Source of the DNA: Acidobacteriota bacterium
GTDB lineage: Bacteria; Acidobacteriota; Thermoanaerobaculia; Multivoradales; Multivoraceae
Reading direction: 5' to 3'
Length of the DNA stretch: 64,000 bases
Assembly (NCBI GenBank): GCA_003388555.1
Contig: QQVD01000052.1
Coordinates: 23,044 to 87,043, forward strand
Within the stretch, counting starts at the first letter, position 1, and the number at the start of each line of letters is the position of its first letter. The notes below the pieces were generated by a model. It worked only from the letters and a program-made list of their open reading frames with translations, did no database searches and was not told where the DNA came from. Below are positions 53,664-63,521 of this stretch, piece by piece. A program made the position numbers and the translations under genes.

Positions 53664-56600
53664 ATGACCCGAACGACTGTGGCGCTGCTGCTGCTGTCGG
53701 TGCTCGTCCTGCCCTCGACGCTCTTCGCCGACGGACAGGAGACGGGCGTGATCGTCGGCCGGGTGACCGATCCGTCCGGGATCGCCCTGCCCGGTGTGGT
53801 CGTCTCCGCCGAGGCCGGCCGCGGTGCCAAGGAGGCGGTGACCGACGAGAACGGCGAGTTCCGCTTCGCTCTGCTGGTCCCCGGTGAGTACACCGTGACC
53901 GCGGCGATGGACGGCTTCGAGCCGACCGGTGTGCGGGCGCAGGTCTCCGGCGGTGGCAAGGCCGAGGTCACGATCGTCCTCTCGATGGGCACCGCCGAGA
54001 CGATCACGGTGACCTCCGAGCTGCCGATGGTCGACAAGTTCAACGTGACCGCCGGCAGCACCGTGACCTCCGAGGTCGGTGAGCAGACTGCCGGCTCGAC
54101 CCGCACCTACTACGGCGTCATCAACACCCTGCCCGGGGTGACCAGCGACTCCGAGAACAACGCCATCCAGCAGACCCGGCCGAGCGTCAACGGCTCGACC
54201 TGGGCCGACCAGCAGGTGTTCATCGACGGCGTCGACACCAGCTTCGCGCGTTACGGCGGCAGTCGCGTCTACATCCCGACCACCGCGGTCACCGAGGTGA
54301 CCATGGAGGCCGGTGGCGCTTCTGCCGAGTACGGTCGCGCCGTCGGCTCGACCACCAACGTGATCGTCAAGTCGGGCACCAACCAGGTGCACGGCGGAGT
54401 CGCGGTGCAGTACCAGACGGTCGACTGGGCGAGCGACTACGACTCTCAGCCGGCCTTGCTGCGGCGCGAGAACACCCCGGTGGCGCCGGACTTCCTGCGC
54501 CGCTCGGCGGCCGAGGAGGACAACGACAGCACCGGCTACGAGCTGTCGATCGGCGGGCCCCTGGCGCGTGACAAGGCCTGGTACTTCCTCGCCTGGAGCG
54601 ACTTCGACACCAACGACACCGACCAGACGCGCAACAACGATCCGGTCGACATCAGTCTCGGCACCGAGGCCCGTATCGCCAAGCTGAACTTCCAGCCGGC
54701 CGATGCGCACGCCATCTCGCTGTCGTGGATCGACACCCCCGCGGACCGCTTCTACTCGCACGTGGCAGCGAACGACTACTGGTCGCCGACCTACTTCATC
54801 TCCGAGGGCACCCTCGGCACCGCGACCTGGAACTACTCGATCTCGAGCGACTTCTTCCTCGAGACCAAGGTGGCGATCCAGCAGTCGGACGAGAACAAGC
54901 TGCTGGCCTGTCAGAGCTTCGACCCCGCCGAGTGCCTGCAGGCGAAGGCCGCCGACCGCGGTCCGGATGGCGAGGGCGCTCTGCGCTACCCGCCGAATCC
55001 GGCTCTCGGCATCCACTATCCGGGCAACAACTTCGACGTCTACCGCGACAGTGAGAACGACGGCGCCTGGAACAACGGCTGGCTGCTCGACAACGGCTTC
55101 GGCGTCAACGAGTTCCCGCGCGACCAGGCGAACGCCAGCCTGACCCAGTTCGCCGGCTCGAACCACGAGATCAAGTACGGCGTCGACTGGCAGCAGACCG
55201 AGTGGGACGCGAACATCCAGGCGCTCGACGTCTACGACGGCCCGTTCTTCAACGCGCTGCATCCGTTCGGGTTCTCGGCGGCCACCGGCAACATCCTCGA
55301 GGGCAACTGCGGCGTGGCGCGCACCGACGGCGCCACCGTCGCCTTCCTGAACTCGATCGGCATCCCCGCCGGCCGGGCCGAGACCTGTGCCTGGACCGTG
55401 GTGCCGAGCAACCTCCAGGTCGGCAGCGGACAGACCCAGAACGAGGACCTCGCCTTCTATCTGCGCGACCGCTTCAGCGTCGGCGACCACTGGACCTTCA
55501 ACCTCGGCCTGCGCTACGAGAACGCCGAGGCCTCGAACGACATCGGACGCACCGTCGTCGACTCCGACAACTTCGCGCCGCGCCTGTCGGCGGTCTACGA
55601 CGTCAAGGGCGACGGACGGGTGCTGCTGTCGGCCAACGTCGGCCGCTACTACGCGCAGCTCAACCAGCAGTGGCTGCAGGAGCACCTGCGCGACCAGCCG
55701 AACGGCGAGATCGCCTCGGACCAGGACACCTACCTGTTCTGCGACGCGATCGACGTGCAGCTCGGCCTGTGCAGCGGAGTCGGCTACAACTTCCTGCTCC
55801 GCTCGCTGCGCTCGGGCCGGATGTGGGAGCTGGTCGACCAGGGCATCTTCCAGTCCGAGATCGACCCCTACTACAAGGACGAGGTGATCCTCGGCTTCGA
55901 GTGGCAGTTGGCGCGCAACTGGGCGCTCGACACCAAGCTGATCTGGTGGGAGCTCGGCGACATGATCGGCGCCACCATCCAGGCTTCGCCGTTCGGTGAC
56001 CAGTTCAAGCTGACCGCCAACTACGAGGACTACCCCTCGATCCTCGCCGCCATCGACGCAGCGCGCGTCGCCGCCGGCGGGCCGGCGCTGTTCGCCAACG
56101 ACATCCTCTCGTCCTACCAGGAGGGGAAGATGGAGTACCAGGCGATCCAGATCCAGCTCAACCGCCGCTTCGCCGGCGACTGGGCGCTGTTCAACAACGT
56201 CACCCTCTCGGAGACCGAGACCACCGGCTCCGGCTCGTGGGACAACAACACCAACAGCGACTACGGCGAGGACCTGCACGTGGTGCTCACCCAGGACCAC
56301 ATCGCCGAGTGCAACGAGGATCAGGCGACCCGCACGGTGCCGATCAGCTGCGACGGGCTGTCGCGGTTCCTCGGCCAACCGGTGTCGACCATCAACCGCT
56401 TCGGCAGCGCCAACAACATCGATCGCCCGGTGATCTGGAACACCTTCGGGTTCAAGACCTTCCGGTTCGGCAGCAACAGCTTCACGCTGGGCGGCCACCT
56501 GAACTTCCAGAGCGGGCTGCCGTGGCAGCGCAACGAGAGCATCAGCACCATCTCGCTCGACGGCAACACCGCCGCCAACGCGTCGGTGACGCTCTACCCC

Positions 56601-56828
56601 GAGGGGCGTGGCGCCCGTCGCCTCGACGACATCTACACTCTCAACCTCAGCGCCGCCTGGAACTTCCCGATCTTCCGCGAGGTCGGCGGCCAGCTGCGCA
56701 TCGAGGGCCTCAACGTCACCGACCAGCAGGAGCAGGTCGACATCACCAGCCGCGGCGAGGTGCGCCCGGTGCGGCGCGACTTCCAGCGTCCGCGGCAGGT
56801 GCGGGCCTCGTTCACCTTGAGCTTCTGA
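53664..56828 (+). CDS. TonB-dependent receptor with carboxypeptidase-regulatory-like domain
   Basis: 1054 residues from the ATG at 53664 (AGGAG at 8 bases, immediate signal peptide MTRTTVALLLLSVLVLPSTL). A GTG at 53613 with its own AGGAG is the alternative. After the signal, an Ig-like carboxypeptidase-regulatory domain (VIVGRVTDPSGIALPGVVV; YTVTAAMDGFEP) is followed by a plug (RPSVNGSTWADQQVFIDGVD; YGRAVGSTTNVIVKSGTN) and a ~750-residue beta-barrel ending in Phe (VRASFTLSF). It is an outer-membrane importer of the Oar/SusC-like kind common in Acidobacteria. The ligand is unknown. Confidence 0.93.
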   Translation: MTRTTVALLLLSVLVLPSTLFADGQETGVIVGRVTDPSGIALPGVVVSAEAGRGAKEAVTDENGEFRFALLVPGEYTVTAAMDGFEPTGVRAQVSGGGKAEVTIVLSMGTAETITVTSELPMVDKFNVTAGSTVTSEVGEQTAGSTRTYYGVINTLPGVTSDSENNAIQQTRPSVNGSTWADQQVFIDGVDTSFARYGGSRVYIPTTAVTEVTMEAGGASAEYGRAVGSTTNVIVKSGTNQVHGGVAVQYQTVDWASDYDSQPALLRRENTPVAPDFLRRSAAEEDNDSTGYELSIGGPLARDKAWYFLAWSDFDTNDTDQTRNNDPVDISLGTEARIAKLNFQPADAHAISLSWIDTPADRFYSHVAANDYWSPTYFISEGTLGTATWNYSISSDFFLETKVAIQQSDENKLLACQSFDPAECLQAKAADRGPDGEGALRYPPNPALGIHYPGNNFDVYRDSENDGAWNNGWLLDNGFGVNEFPRDQANASLTQFAGSNHEIKYGVDWQQTEWDANIQALDVYDGPFFNALHPFGFSAATGNILEGNCGVARTDGATVAFLNSIGIPAGRAETCAWTVVPSNLQVGSGQTQNEDLAFYLRDRFSVGDHWTFNLGLRYENAEASNDIGRTVVDSDNFAPRLSAVYDVKGDGRVLLSANVGRYYAQLNQQWLQEHLRDQPNGEIASDQDTYLFCDAIDVQLGLCSGVGYNFLLRSLRSGRMWELVDQGIFQSEIDPYYKDEVILGFEWQLARNWALDTKLIWWELGDMIGATIQASPFGDQFKLTANYEDYPSILAAIDAARVAAGGPALFANDILSSYQEGKMEYQAIQIQLNRRFAGDWALFNNVTLSETETTGSGSWDNNTNSDYGEDLHVVLTQDHIAECNEDQATRTVPISCDGLSRFLGQPVSTINRFGSANNIDRPVIWNTFGFKTFRFGSNSFTLGGHLNFQSGLPWQRNESISTISLDGNTAANASVTLYPEGRGARRLDDIYTLNLSAAWNFPIFREVGGQLRIEGLNVTDQQEQVDITSRGEVRPVRRDFQRPRQVRASFTLSF

Positions 56829-56956
56829 GACCCCGGGCCCGTCGAGACCGGCTCTGACGCCGAGCTTCGACCTGTGCCCTCGGCCCTGGCGAGGCGATCG
56901 TCGTCGGCTCGGCTGGCTCCGGCCGGCCCGGGCCCGTCCCCCGGCGATCGCGATCC

Positions 56957-57000
56957 GGCTCCCCGCGCCTCGCGCCCGGGGAGCCTTTCTTTTCTTCGGT
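56957..57000 (+). terminator. Rho-independent terminator after the TonB receptor
   Basis: GGCTCCCCG (56957-56965) pairs perfectly with CGGGGAGCC (56977-56985) over an 11-base loop, followed at once by the T-rich tract TTTCTTTTCTTC. It lies 128 bases after the receptor stop. The rest of the 56829-57281 gap shows no gene, only a weak TATAGT-like box near 57158. Confidence 0.85.
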
Positions 57001-57281
57001 GATTTGCGGGGGTCGCCGGCAGTTTGTCCGCGCGATCGAACCTGGACTCGAGAGGTCTCGGCTGCGTCGGGGCGGCTGCGGTGCGGCGACGCCGGATCCA
57101 TGGCCGACAGAGGCACCCGGCGATCTTCGTGGGATCTTCTCGGGACGTCCGGTTCTATAGTCGGGTCACCGTAGAAGACTGTCCTTCGACCCTGAGGCCC
57201 GCCATCGGGCCCGAAGGTCTCGGTCCGGGCCGACGGCCATGGCCGGACGACACGCCCCGAGTGGCGGAGGTGGAGCCCCTG

Positions 57282-60200
57282 ATGCGAAACAGCGACAAGT
57301 CCCGTGAAGACGACCGAGCCGCAGTCCCGACCGCGCCGCCCGTTGGCGACCCGCTGCGCGGCACCGTTCCAGCGGTCCGGCCGGCAGCCGTCGACGGCAG
57401 GGCGTCGCGCGCCTCCTCGGTCCTGCCTCTCCTCGCTATGTTCTGCATGGCCGCGACGGCTCAGGACCCGCGGATCAGTGAGATCCGGATCGACCAGCCG
57501 TCGAGCGATCTCGACGAGTACTTCGAGTTGGCGGGTGCGCCCGGTTCCTTCCTCGACGATCTGACCTACCTGGTGATCGGCGACGGTTCCGGCGGCAGCG
57601 GGACGATCGAGTCGGTGACGCACCTGGCCGGGCAGGTGCCCGGCTCGGGCTTCTTCGTCGCCGCGGAGGCCACCTTCTCGCTGGGGGTCGCGGATCTGGT
57701 CGCCACCCTCGGCTTCGAGAACAGCGACAACGTTTCACACCTGCTGGTGCGCGATTTCACCGGCGCCGACGGCCAGGATCTCGACCTCGACGACGACGGC
57801 ACTCTCGACGCCCAGCCGTGGAGCGCCCTGCTCGATTGCGTGTCGCTGGTCGAGACCCCTGGCAGCGGCGATCTGACCTACTGCGCCACCACGGTTGGTC
57901 CCGACGGCAGCTTCGTGCCCGCGCACGTCTTCGAATGCCCGGCCGGATTCGAGATCGGCGGGTTCGATCCAGCCGGTGGCGACGACACCCCGGGGGCGGC
58001 CAACAGCTGCAGCGGCGGGCCACCGACGCCTCCGGTCCTGGTGATCAACGAGGTCGACTACGACCAGCCGGGCACCGACAGCGCCGAGTTCGTCGAGATC
58101 GCGAACGTCGGAACCGTGGCGGCCGACCTCTCGGGCTTCGTACTCGATCTGGTCAACGGCAGCGGCGGCGGCGCGACGATCTACGGCACCATCGCCCTGC
58201 CGGCGGTGAGCCTGTCGCCGGGCGACTACTTCGTGGTCTGCGCCAACGCGGCGACGGTGGCGAACTGCGACCTCGACGTCTCGCCCGACACCAACCTGGT
58301 GCAGAACGGCGCGCCCGACGCGGTGGCCCTGGTCACGCTCCTCGACGGTTCGATCGCCGACACGGTCAGCTACGAGGGCGACACCGGCGCTCCCTACACG
58401 GAGGGATCGGGCGCCGGCCTCGAGGACTCCGGCGACGGCAGCATCTCGCGCTGCCCGGACGGCGCCGACAGCGACCAGAACGGTCTCGACTTCGTCTTCG
58501 CGGCGGCGACGCCCGGAGCGGCCAACGACTGCGGCGTGGTCGGCGGCGGCGCGCTGGTCATCAACGAGATCGACTACGACCAGCCGGGCACCGACACGGC
58601 GGAGTTCATCGAGCTGCTCAACGTCGACACGGTCTCGGTGGATCTCAGCGGCTTCGCCGTCGAGCTGATCAACGGCTCCGGTGGCGGCGCGAGCAGCTAC
58701 GGAACCTTCCCGCTGCCCGCCGTGACCCTGGCGCCGGGCGAGTACTTCGTGCTCTGCAGCGACGTCGCCACGGTCGGCGCCTGCGATCTGCCGGTGCTCA
58801 GCTCGATCCAGAACGGAGCGCCCGACGCCGTCGCCCTGACCTCGGGTGGCGCGATCGTCGACACCGTGAGCTACGAGGGCGACGTGCCCGGCTTCACCGA
58901 AGGCAGCGGTGTCGGCCTCGAGGACGACGGCGGCGGCGGCGTCGGTGGGCCGAACGACTTCAAGGGCCTGTCGCGCCTGCCGGACGGGCTCGACAGCGAG
59001 CAGAACGCCCTCGACTTCCAGTTCGTCTGCGTGACTCCCGGAGCGCCCAACACCAGCGCCACGAGCGGCTGCATCGATCCGGCGCCGCCGCAGCTGGTGA
59101 TCAACGAGATCGACTACGACCAGCCGGGAGCCGACGGCGCCGAGTTCGTCGAGATCCACAACCGCGGTGACGGCGCCGCCGAGCTCGGCGGCCTCGAGTT
59201 GCGGCTGGTCAACGGCAGCGGCGGCGGAGCCATCGTCTACCAGACGGTCGTCCTACCGGCGGGAACCCTCGGGCCCGGTGGCTACTTCGTGGTCTGCGCC
59301 GACGCGCTGGCGGTCGCCAACTGCGACCTGGCGGCCTTGAGCTCGATCCAGAACGGCAGCCCGGACGCGGTGGCGATCGCCACGGTGGGCGGAGACGTGC
59401 TGGACACGGTCAGCTACGAGGGCGACACCGGTGCCCCGTACACCGAAGGCTCGGGTGTCGGCCTCGAGGACTCGGGCTCGACGGGCGAGGACCACCGCGG
59501 CATCGGGCGCTTCCCCAACGGCGTCGACTCCGACCGCAACAGCGTCGATCTGGTCAACGCCTGCATCACCCCGGGCCGTGCCAACACCTCCGCGCCCTCC
59601 GGGTGCGGCCCGCAGGGACCGGTGGTCGAGATCTTCCAGATCCAGGGCGCCGGTCTCGCCTCGCCCTTCGAGGGGCAGACCGCGGCGACCGAGCAGAACG
59701 TGGTCACCGCACTCGCCGCCGACGGCTTCTTCGTGCAGACGCCGACCGCCCGCAGCGACGCCGACACCGACACCTCGGACGGCATCTTCGTCTTCACCGG
59801 CGCCGCTCCCTCCGTTTCGGTGGGTGACCTGGTCGACGTCGTCGGCGAGGTGAACGAGTTCTTCGACTTCACCGAGCTGGCCGGTCTCGTCGACGTCACG
59901 GTGGTCGGTGCCGGCAGCGTGCCCGCCGCGATCGAGCTCGGGCCGACGGTGCCGTCACCGGATCCGACCGCACCGAGCTGCGCCATCGAGCTGGAGTGCT
60001 ACGAGGGCATGCTGGTGAGCGTCGAAGAGGGAACCGTCGGCGGACCCAACCAGCGCTTCAATCCCGATCCGATCGCCGAGGTGCACATCACGGCGGGCGT
60101 CCAGCGCGCCTTCCGCGAGCCGGGCATCGAATTTCCCGGCCTACCTGGTCTGCCGGTGTGGGACGGCAATCCGGAGGTGTTCGAGCTCGACCCGGATCGG

Positions 60201-61580
60201 CTGGGGCTCGCCAACCAGGTGATCCCCGCGGGCTCGACGTTCTCGGCCACCGGCGTCATCGGCTACGAGTTTGGCGGCTACGAGCTGTGGCCCAGTGAGC
60301 TGACGGTGCAAGCGGCGACGCTGCCGGCGCCGGTACGCGCGGCGACCAGCGAGGAGATCACCATCGCCACCCTCAATCTCTTCCGCCTGTTCGACGACGT
60401 CGACGACGGCAACGGCACCGTGGTCGATTCCGTCGAGTACCAGCGCCGCCTGGAGAAGTTCTCGCGCCACATCCGTGACGTCCTGCGAGCTCCCGACGTG
60501 CTGGCGGTGCAGGAGGTCGAGAAGCTCGGCGTCCTGGAGGATCTCGCCGACCGCATCGAGCTCGACGATCCGGCGCTGCACTACACGCCGTACCTGGTCG
60601 AGGGCAACGACGTCGGCGGGATCGATGTCGGCTTCCTGGTCTCGGATCGAATAGCGGTCGACGCGGTGACCCAGATGGGCGCCACCGAGCTGCTGACCTT
60701 CGACGGCAGTCTGCTGCACGATCGTCCACCGCTGCTGCTCGAGGGGTCGTTCTCCGACACGGGGGGCAACCCGCGCGACTTCGGAGTGCTCGCGCTGCAC
60801 CAGCGCTCGCTGGGCGGCATCGACGATCCCTCCGACGGCCCGCGGGTGCGCCAGAAGCGACTCGAGCAGGCGCAGTCGGTGGCGCAGATGGTGCAGGACT
60901 TCCAGACCGGCACGCCGGACGCCCTGCTCGCGGTGGTCGGCGACTTCAACGCCTTCGAGTTCAGCGACGGCTACGTCGACGTCGTCGGCCAGATCCGTGG
61001 CGAGGTCGAGCCGAGCGACAACCTGTTGTCGGGCCCGGATCTCGTCGATCCTGATCTCGTCAACACAGTCCTCGCCCTGGCGCCGGAACAACGCTACTCC
61101 TTCGTGTTCGCCGGCTCGGCGCAGACTCTCGACCACGCCCTGATCAGCCAGGCGCTGGTCGGGCAGGTCACCGGCGTCGCCTTCGGTCGCGGCAACGCCG
61201 ACGCCGCGCTCGATCTGATCAACGACGCCAGCACCTCTCTGCGCTCCTCCGACCACGACGGGCTGGTGGTGTTCGTGTCGACCCGGTTCGATGCCGACGG
61301 AGACGGGGTGGCGGACGAGGACGACCTCTGCGCCGGAACGGTGATCCCCGAATCCGTGCCCACGCAGGGGTTGAGGCCGAACCACTACGCCCTGGTCGAC
61401 GGCGACTTTGTCTTCGACACCGTGGTGCGCGGCAACGCCACGCCGGAGGTGTTCACGACGAGCGACACCGGCGGCTGCTCCTGCGAGCAGATCATCGACG
61501 AGCTCCACCTCGGCAACGGTCACCGCAAGCACGGCTGCAGTGTCGGAGTGATGCGTGGCTGGGTGGGCTCGATGCCCTGA
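57282..61580 (+). CDS. Secreted lamin-tail-repeat ExeM/NucH-like endonuclease
   Basis: 1432 residues from the ATG at 57282. An export segment (SSVLPLLAMFCMAATA, ~47-62) is preceded by an unusually long polar leader. Four lamin-tail-like modules follow: the first starts near ISEIRIDQPSSDLDEYFEL, the others share INE(V/I)DYDQPG(T/A)D starts near residues 253, 426 and 606. Next are an OB-like region (~785-880) and an endonuclease/exonuclease/phosphatase domain (~1025-1330: TIATLNLFRLFDD, VLAVQEVEK, VVGDFNAFEFSD, SSDHDGLVV). A calcium-binding DADGDGVADEDDLC type-3 repeat and a Cys-rich tail (CSCEQIIDELHLGNG) end it. It probably degrades extracellular DNA. Confidence 0.87.
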   Translation: MRNSDKSREDDRAAVPTAPPVGDPLRGTVPAVRPAAVDGRASRASSVLPLLAMFCMAATAQDPRISEIRIDQPSSDLDEYFELAGAPGSFLDDLTYLVIGDGSGGSGTIESVTHLAGQVPGSGFFVAAEATFSLGVADLVATLGFENSDNVSHLLVRDFTGADGQDLDLDDDGTLDAQPWSALLDCVSLVETPGSGDLTYCATTVGPDGSFVPAHVFECPAGFEIGGFDPAGGDDTPGAANSCSGGPPTPPVLVINEVDYDQPGTDSAEFVEIANVGTVAADLSGFVLDLVNGSGGGATIYGTIALPAVSLSPGDYFVVCANAATVANCDLDVSPDTNLVQNGAPDAVALVTLLDGSIADTVSYEGDTGAPYTEGSGAGLEDSGDGSISRCPDGADSDQNGLDFVFAAATPGAANDCGVVGGGALVINEIDYDQPGTDTAEFIELLNVDTVSVDLSGFAVELINGSGGGASSYGTFPLPAVTLAPGEYFVLCSDVATVGACDLPVLSSIQNGAPDAVALTSGGAIVDTVSYEGDVPGFTEGSGVGLEDDGGGGVGGPNDFKGLSRLPDGLDSEQNALDFQFVCVTPGAPNTSATSGCIDPAPPQLVINEIDYDQPGADGAEFVEIHNRGDGAAELGGLELRLVNGSGGGAIVYQTVVLPAGTLGPGGYFVVCADALAVANCDLAALSSIQNGSPDAVAIATVGGDVLDTVSYEGDTGAPYTEGSGVGLEDSGSTGEDHRGIGRFPNGVDSDRNSVDLVNACITPGRANTSAPSGCGPQGPVVEIFQIQGAGLASPFEGQTAATEQNVVTALAADGFFVQTPTARSDADTDTSDGIFVFTGAAPSVSVGDLVDVVGEVNEFFDFTELAGLVDVTVVGAGSVPAAIELGPTVPSPDPTAPSCAIELECYEGMLVSVEEGTVGGPNQRFNPDPIAEVHITAGVQRAFREPGIEFPGLPGLPVWDGNPEVFELDPDRLGLANQVIPAGSTFSATGVIGYEFGGYELWPSELTVQAATLPAPVRAATSEEITIATLNLFRLFDDVDDGNGTVVDSVEYQRRLEKFSRHIRDVLRAPDVLAVQEVEKLGVLEDLADRIELDDPALHYTPYLVEGNDVGGIDVGFLVSDRIAVDAVTQMGATELLTFDGSLLHDRPPLLLEGSFSDTGGNPRDFGVLALHQRSLGGIDDPSDGPRVRQKRLEQAQSVAQMVQDFQTGTPDALLAVVGDFNAFEFSDGYVDVVGQIRGEVEPSDNLLSGPDLVDPDLVNTVLALAPEQRYSFVFAGSAQTLDHALISQALVGQVTGVAFGRGNADAALDLINDASTSLRSSDHDGLVVFVSTRFDADGDGVADEDDLCAGTVIPESVPTQGLRPNHYALVDGDFVFDTVVRGNATPEVFTTSDTGGCSCEQIIDELHLGNGHRKHGCSVGVMRGWVGSMP

Positions 61581-61592
61581 GCGGTCGAGGAC

Positions 61593-61624
61593 GCGGCCCG
61601 GGCTCCCGCGCGGGAGCGGGCCGC
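61593..61624. terminator. GC-rich hairpin after the nuclease gene, no T tract
   Basis: GCGGCCC pairs with GGGCCGC, and inside GCTCCC pairs with GGGAGC around GCGC, leaving a 2-base bulge. It is 13 bases after the stop. No T run follows, so it may act as an RNA-stabilising or factor-dependent stop site and not as a classical terminator. Confidence 0.5.
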
Positions 61625-61790
61625 ACCTCCGGCGTCGTCAGAAGATCCAGATCCGCTCGGCTGGCGCCTCCTGTCCGCTGAACGATCCAGCGCCGGTCCT
61701 GGTGGTCCCGGGCACGATCTGGTGGTGCCGAGGGGCGCGTCGTAAGGTACTCCCGACGCGATCCGACGGAAACCAGACTAGGAGAGGTGC

Positions 61791-63521
61791 ATGCCCGAGC
61801 TCACCGGCGCGCAGATCATCGCTCGCGCACTGAAGCAGCAGGGTTGCGAGACGATGTTCGGCATCGTCGGCTTCCCGGTCTTCGGTCTCGCCGCCGCCGC
61901 CCAGGCTGAGGGAATCCGCTACTACGGCTTCCGCAACGAGCAGGCGGCGAGCTACGCCGCCGGTGCCGTCGGCTACCTGACCGGTCGTCCCGGTGTGTGC
62001 CTGTCGGTCAGCGGGCCGGGCATGGTGCACGCCATCGCCGGGCTGTCGAACGCCTGGGCCAACAACTGGCCGATGCTGCTTCTGGGTGGGGCGAACGACT
62101 CCTACCAGAACGGCAGCGGCGCCTTCCAGGAGTGTCCGCAGATCGAGGCGGCGAGGCCGTTCACCAAGTACGCGGCGCGGCCCGACTCGGTGCGCCGTCT
62201 GCCCGAGTTCGTCGAGCAGGCGGTGCGCACCAGCATGTACGGCCGCCCCGGGGCGAGCTACCTCGATCTCCCGAACGACCTCCTCGTCGGCAAGGCCCCG
62301 GTCGGCGAGGCGGAAGACGGTGAAGGCGCAAGCGCAGGTGTGCGCTGGCCGCCGCAGTGTCCGCCCCCGCCGAGGCCGCTGGCGGACCCGGCCCAGGTGG
62401 CCCTGGCCTGCGACGCCCTCGAGGGCGCCGAACGCCCTCTGGTGATCGTCGGCAAGGGTGCTGCGTACGCCTGTGCCCACCAGGAGGTGCGGCGATTCCT
62501 CGAGCGCACCGGGCTGCCGTTCCTGGCGACTCCGATGGGCAAGGGAGTGGTGCCGGACGACCATCCGCAGTCGGTGGCCGCGGCGCGCTCCTTCGCCCTG
62601 CGCGAGGCGGACGTGGTGCTGCTGGTCGGGGCGCGGCTCAACTGGATGTTGCACTTCGGGCGTGCGCCGCGCTGGGCGGAGGGGGTCAAGGTGCTGCAGG
62701 TCGATCTCTGTGCGGAGGAGATCGGCAGCAACGTGCCGTGTGCCGCGGCGATGGTCGGCGACGCACGGCAGGTGGCGCGGCAGCTCGACGAGGAGATGGC
62801 GGCTCGCGGCTGGAGGCACGCCGGCGTCGAGGTGCCGGAGGAGACCGGGTCCGGAGAGCAGCCGGCGGTGGCCGGCTCGCCGTGGTGGACGGCGCTGCGC
62901 CGGCAGGTCGAGGAGAACGAGCGCGCCGTGGAGGCGATGCTGCAGGACGACAGCGAGCCGATGGGCTACTTCCGCGCCCTGCGCGAGCTGCGCGATCTGC
63001 TGCCGCGGGACGCCATCGTGGTCAGCGAGGGCGCCAACACGATGGACATCTCGCGCACCGTGCTGCCCAACTTCGTGCCCCGGAGCCGGCTCGACGCCGG
63101 CACGTTCGGCACCATGGGAGTGGGACTCGGCCTGGCGATCGCCGCCGCGGTCACCCACCCCGAGCGCAAGGTGGTGGCCGTCGAGGGGGATTCGGCGTTC
63201 GGGTTCAGCGGCATGGAGATCGAGGTCGCCTGCCGCTACAAGCTGCCGATCACGGTGGTGATCCTGAACAACAACGGCATCACCTCGGGGCTCGAGGACA
63301 CGGACACCGAGCCTGTGCTGCCCTGGGTCTACACCGCCCGGGCCCGCTACGAGCTCCTGGCGGAGGCGTTCGGCGGGCTCGGCCTCTACGTCGAGCGCCT
63401 CGCAGATCTGCGCCCCGCCCTCGAGCGTGCCCTGGCGTCGGACCGCCCGGCGATCGTCAACGTCATCATCGATCCCAAGGCGCGCCGCAAGCCACAGAAG
63501 CACGACTGGCTGACGCGCTGA
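61791..63521 (+). CDS. Thiamine-diphosphate enzyme, 2-hydroxyacyl-CoA lyase / oxalyl-CoA decarboxylase family
   Basis: 576 residues. The catalytic Glu is E50 in GFRNEQAASYAAGA. VSGPGMVHAIAGLSNAWANN is the Pyr-domain core, and the ThDP/Mg motif is GDSAFGFSGMEIEVACRYKL followed by NNNG. The C-terminus ARRKPQKHDWLTR resembles the end of 2-hydroxyacyl-CoA lyases (HACL) more than the C-terminus of oxalyl-CoA decarboxylases. The enzyme would cleave a 2-hydroxyacyl-CoA to formyl-CoA and an aldehyde, or decarboxylate oxalyl-CoA. Start ATG follows GGAGAGG. No CoA-transferase partner is adjacent. Confidence 0.88.
   Translation: MPELTGAQIIARALKQQGCETMFGIVGFPVFGLAAAAQAEGIRYYGFRNEQAASYAAGAVGYLTGRPGVCLSVSGPGMVHAIAGLSNAWANNWPMLLLGGANDSYQNGSGAFQECPQIEAARPFTKYAARPDSVRRLPEFVEQAVRTSMYGRPGASYLDLPNDLLVGKAPVGEAEDGEGASAGVRWPPQCPPPPRPLADPAQVALACDALEGAERPLVIVGKGAAYACAHQEVRRFLERTGLPFLATPMGKGVVPDDHPQSVAAARSFALREADVVLLVGARLNWMLHFGRAPRWAEGVKVLQVDLCAEEIGSNVPCAAAMVGDARQVARQLDEEMAARGWRHAGVEVPEETGSGEQPAVAGSPWWTALRRQVEENERAVEAMLQDDSEPMGYFRALRELRDLLPRDAIVVSEGANTMDISRTVLPNFVPRSRLDAGTFGTMGVGLGLAIAAAVTHPERKVVAVEGDSAFGFSGMEIEVACRYKLPITVVILNNNGITSGLEDTDTEPVLPWVYTARARYELLAEAFGGLGLYVERLADLRPALERALASDRPAIVNVIIDPKARRKPQKHDWLTR

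Noticed and set aside
53355..57623. 1422-codon open frame antisense to the TonB receptor
   Set aside because: GC-rich third positions create long antisense frames. The + strand has clear receptor domains, and this frame shows low-complexity Val/Arg/Glu text without motifs.
61791..63521. Acetolactate synthase
   Set aside because: The GFRNEQAASYAAGA and GDSAFGFSGMEIE motifs and the C-terminus match the HACL/oxalyl-CoA decarboxylase group.
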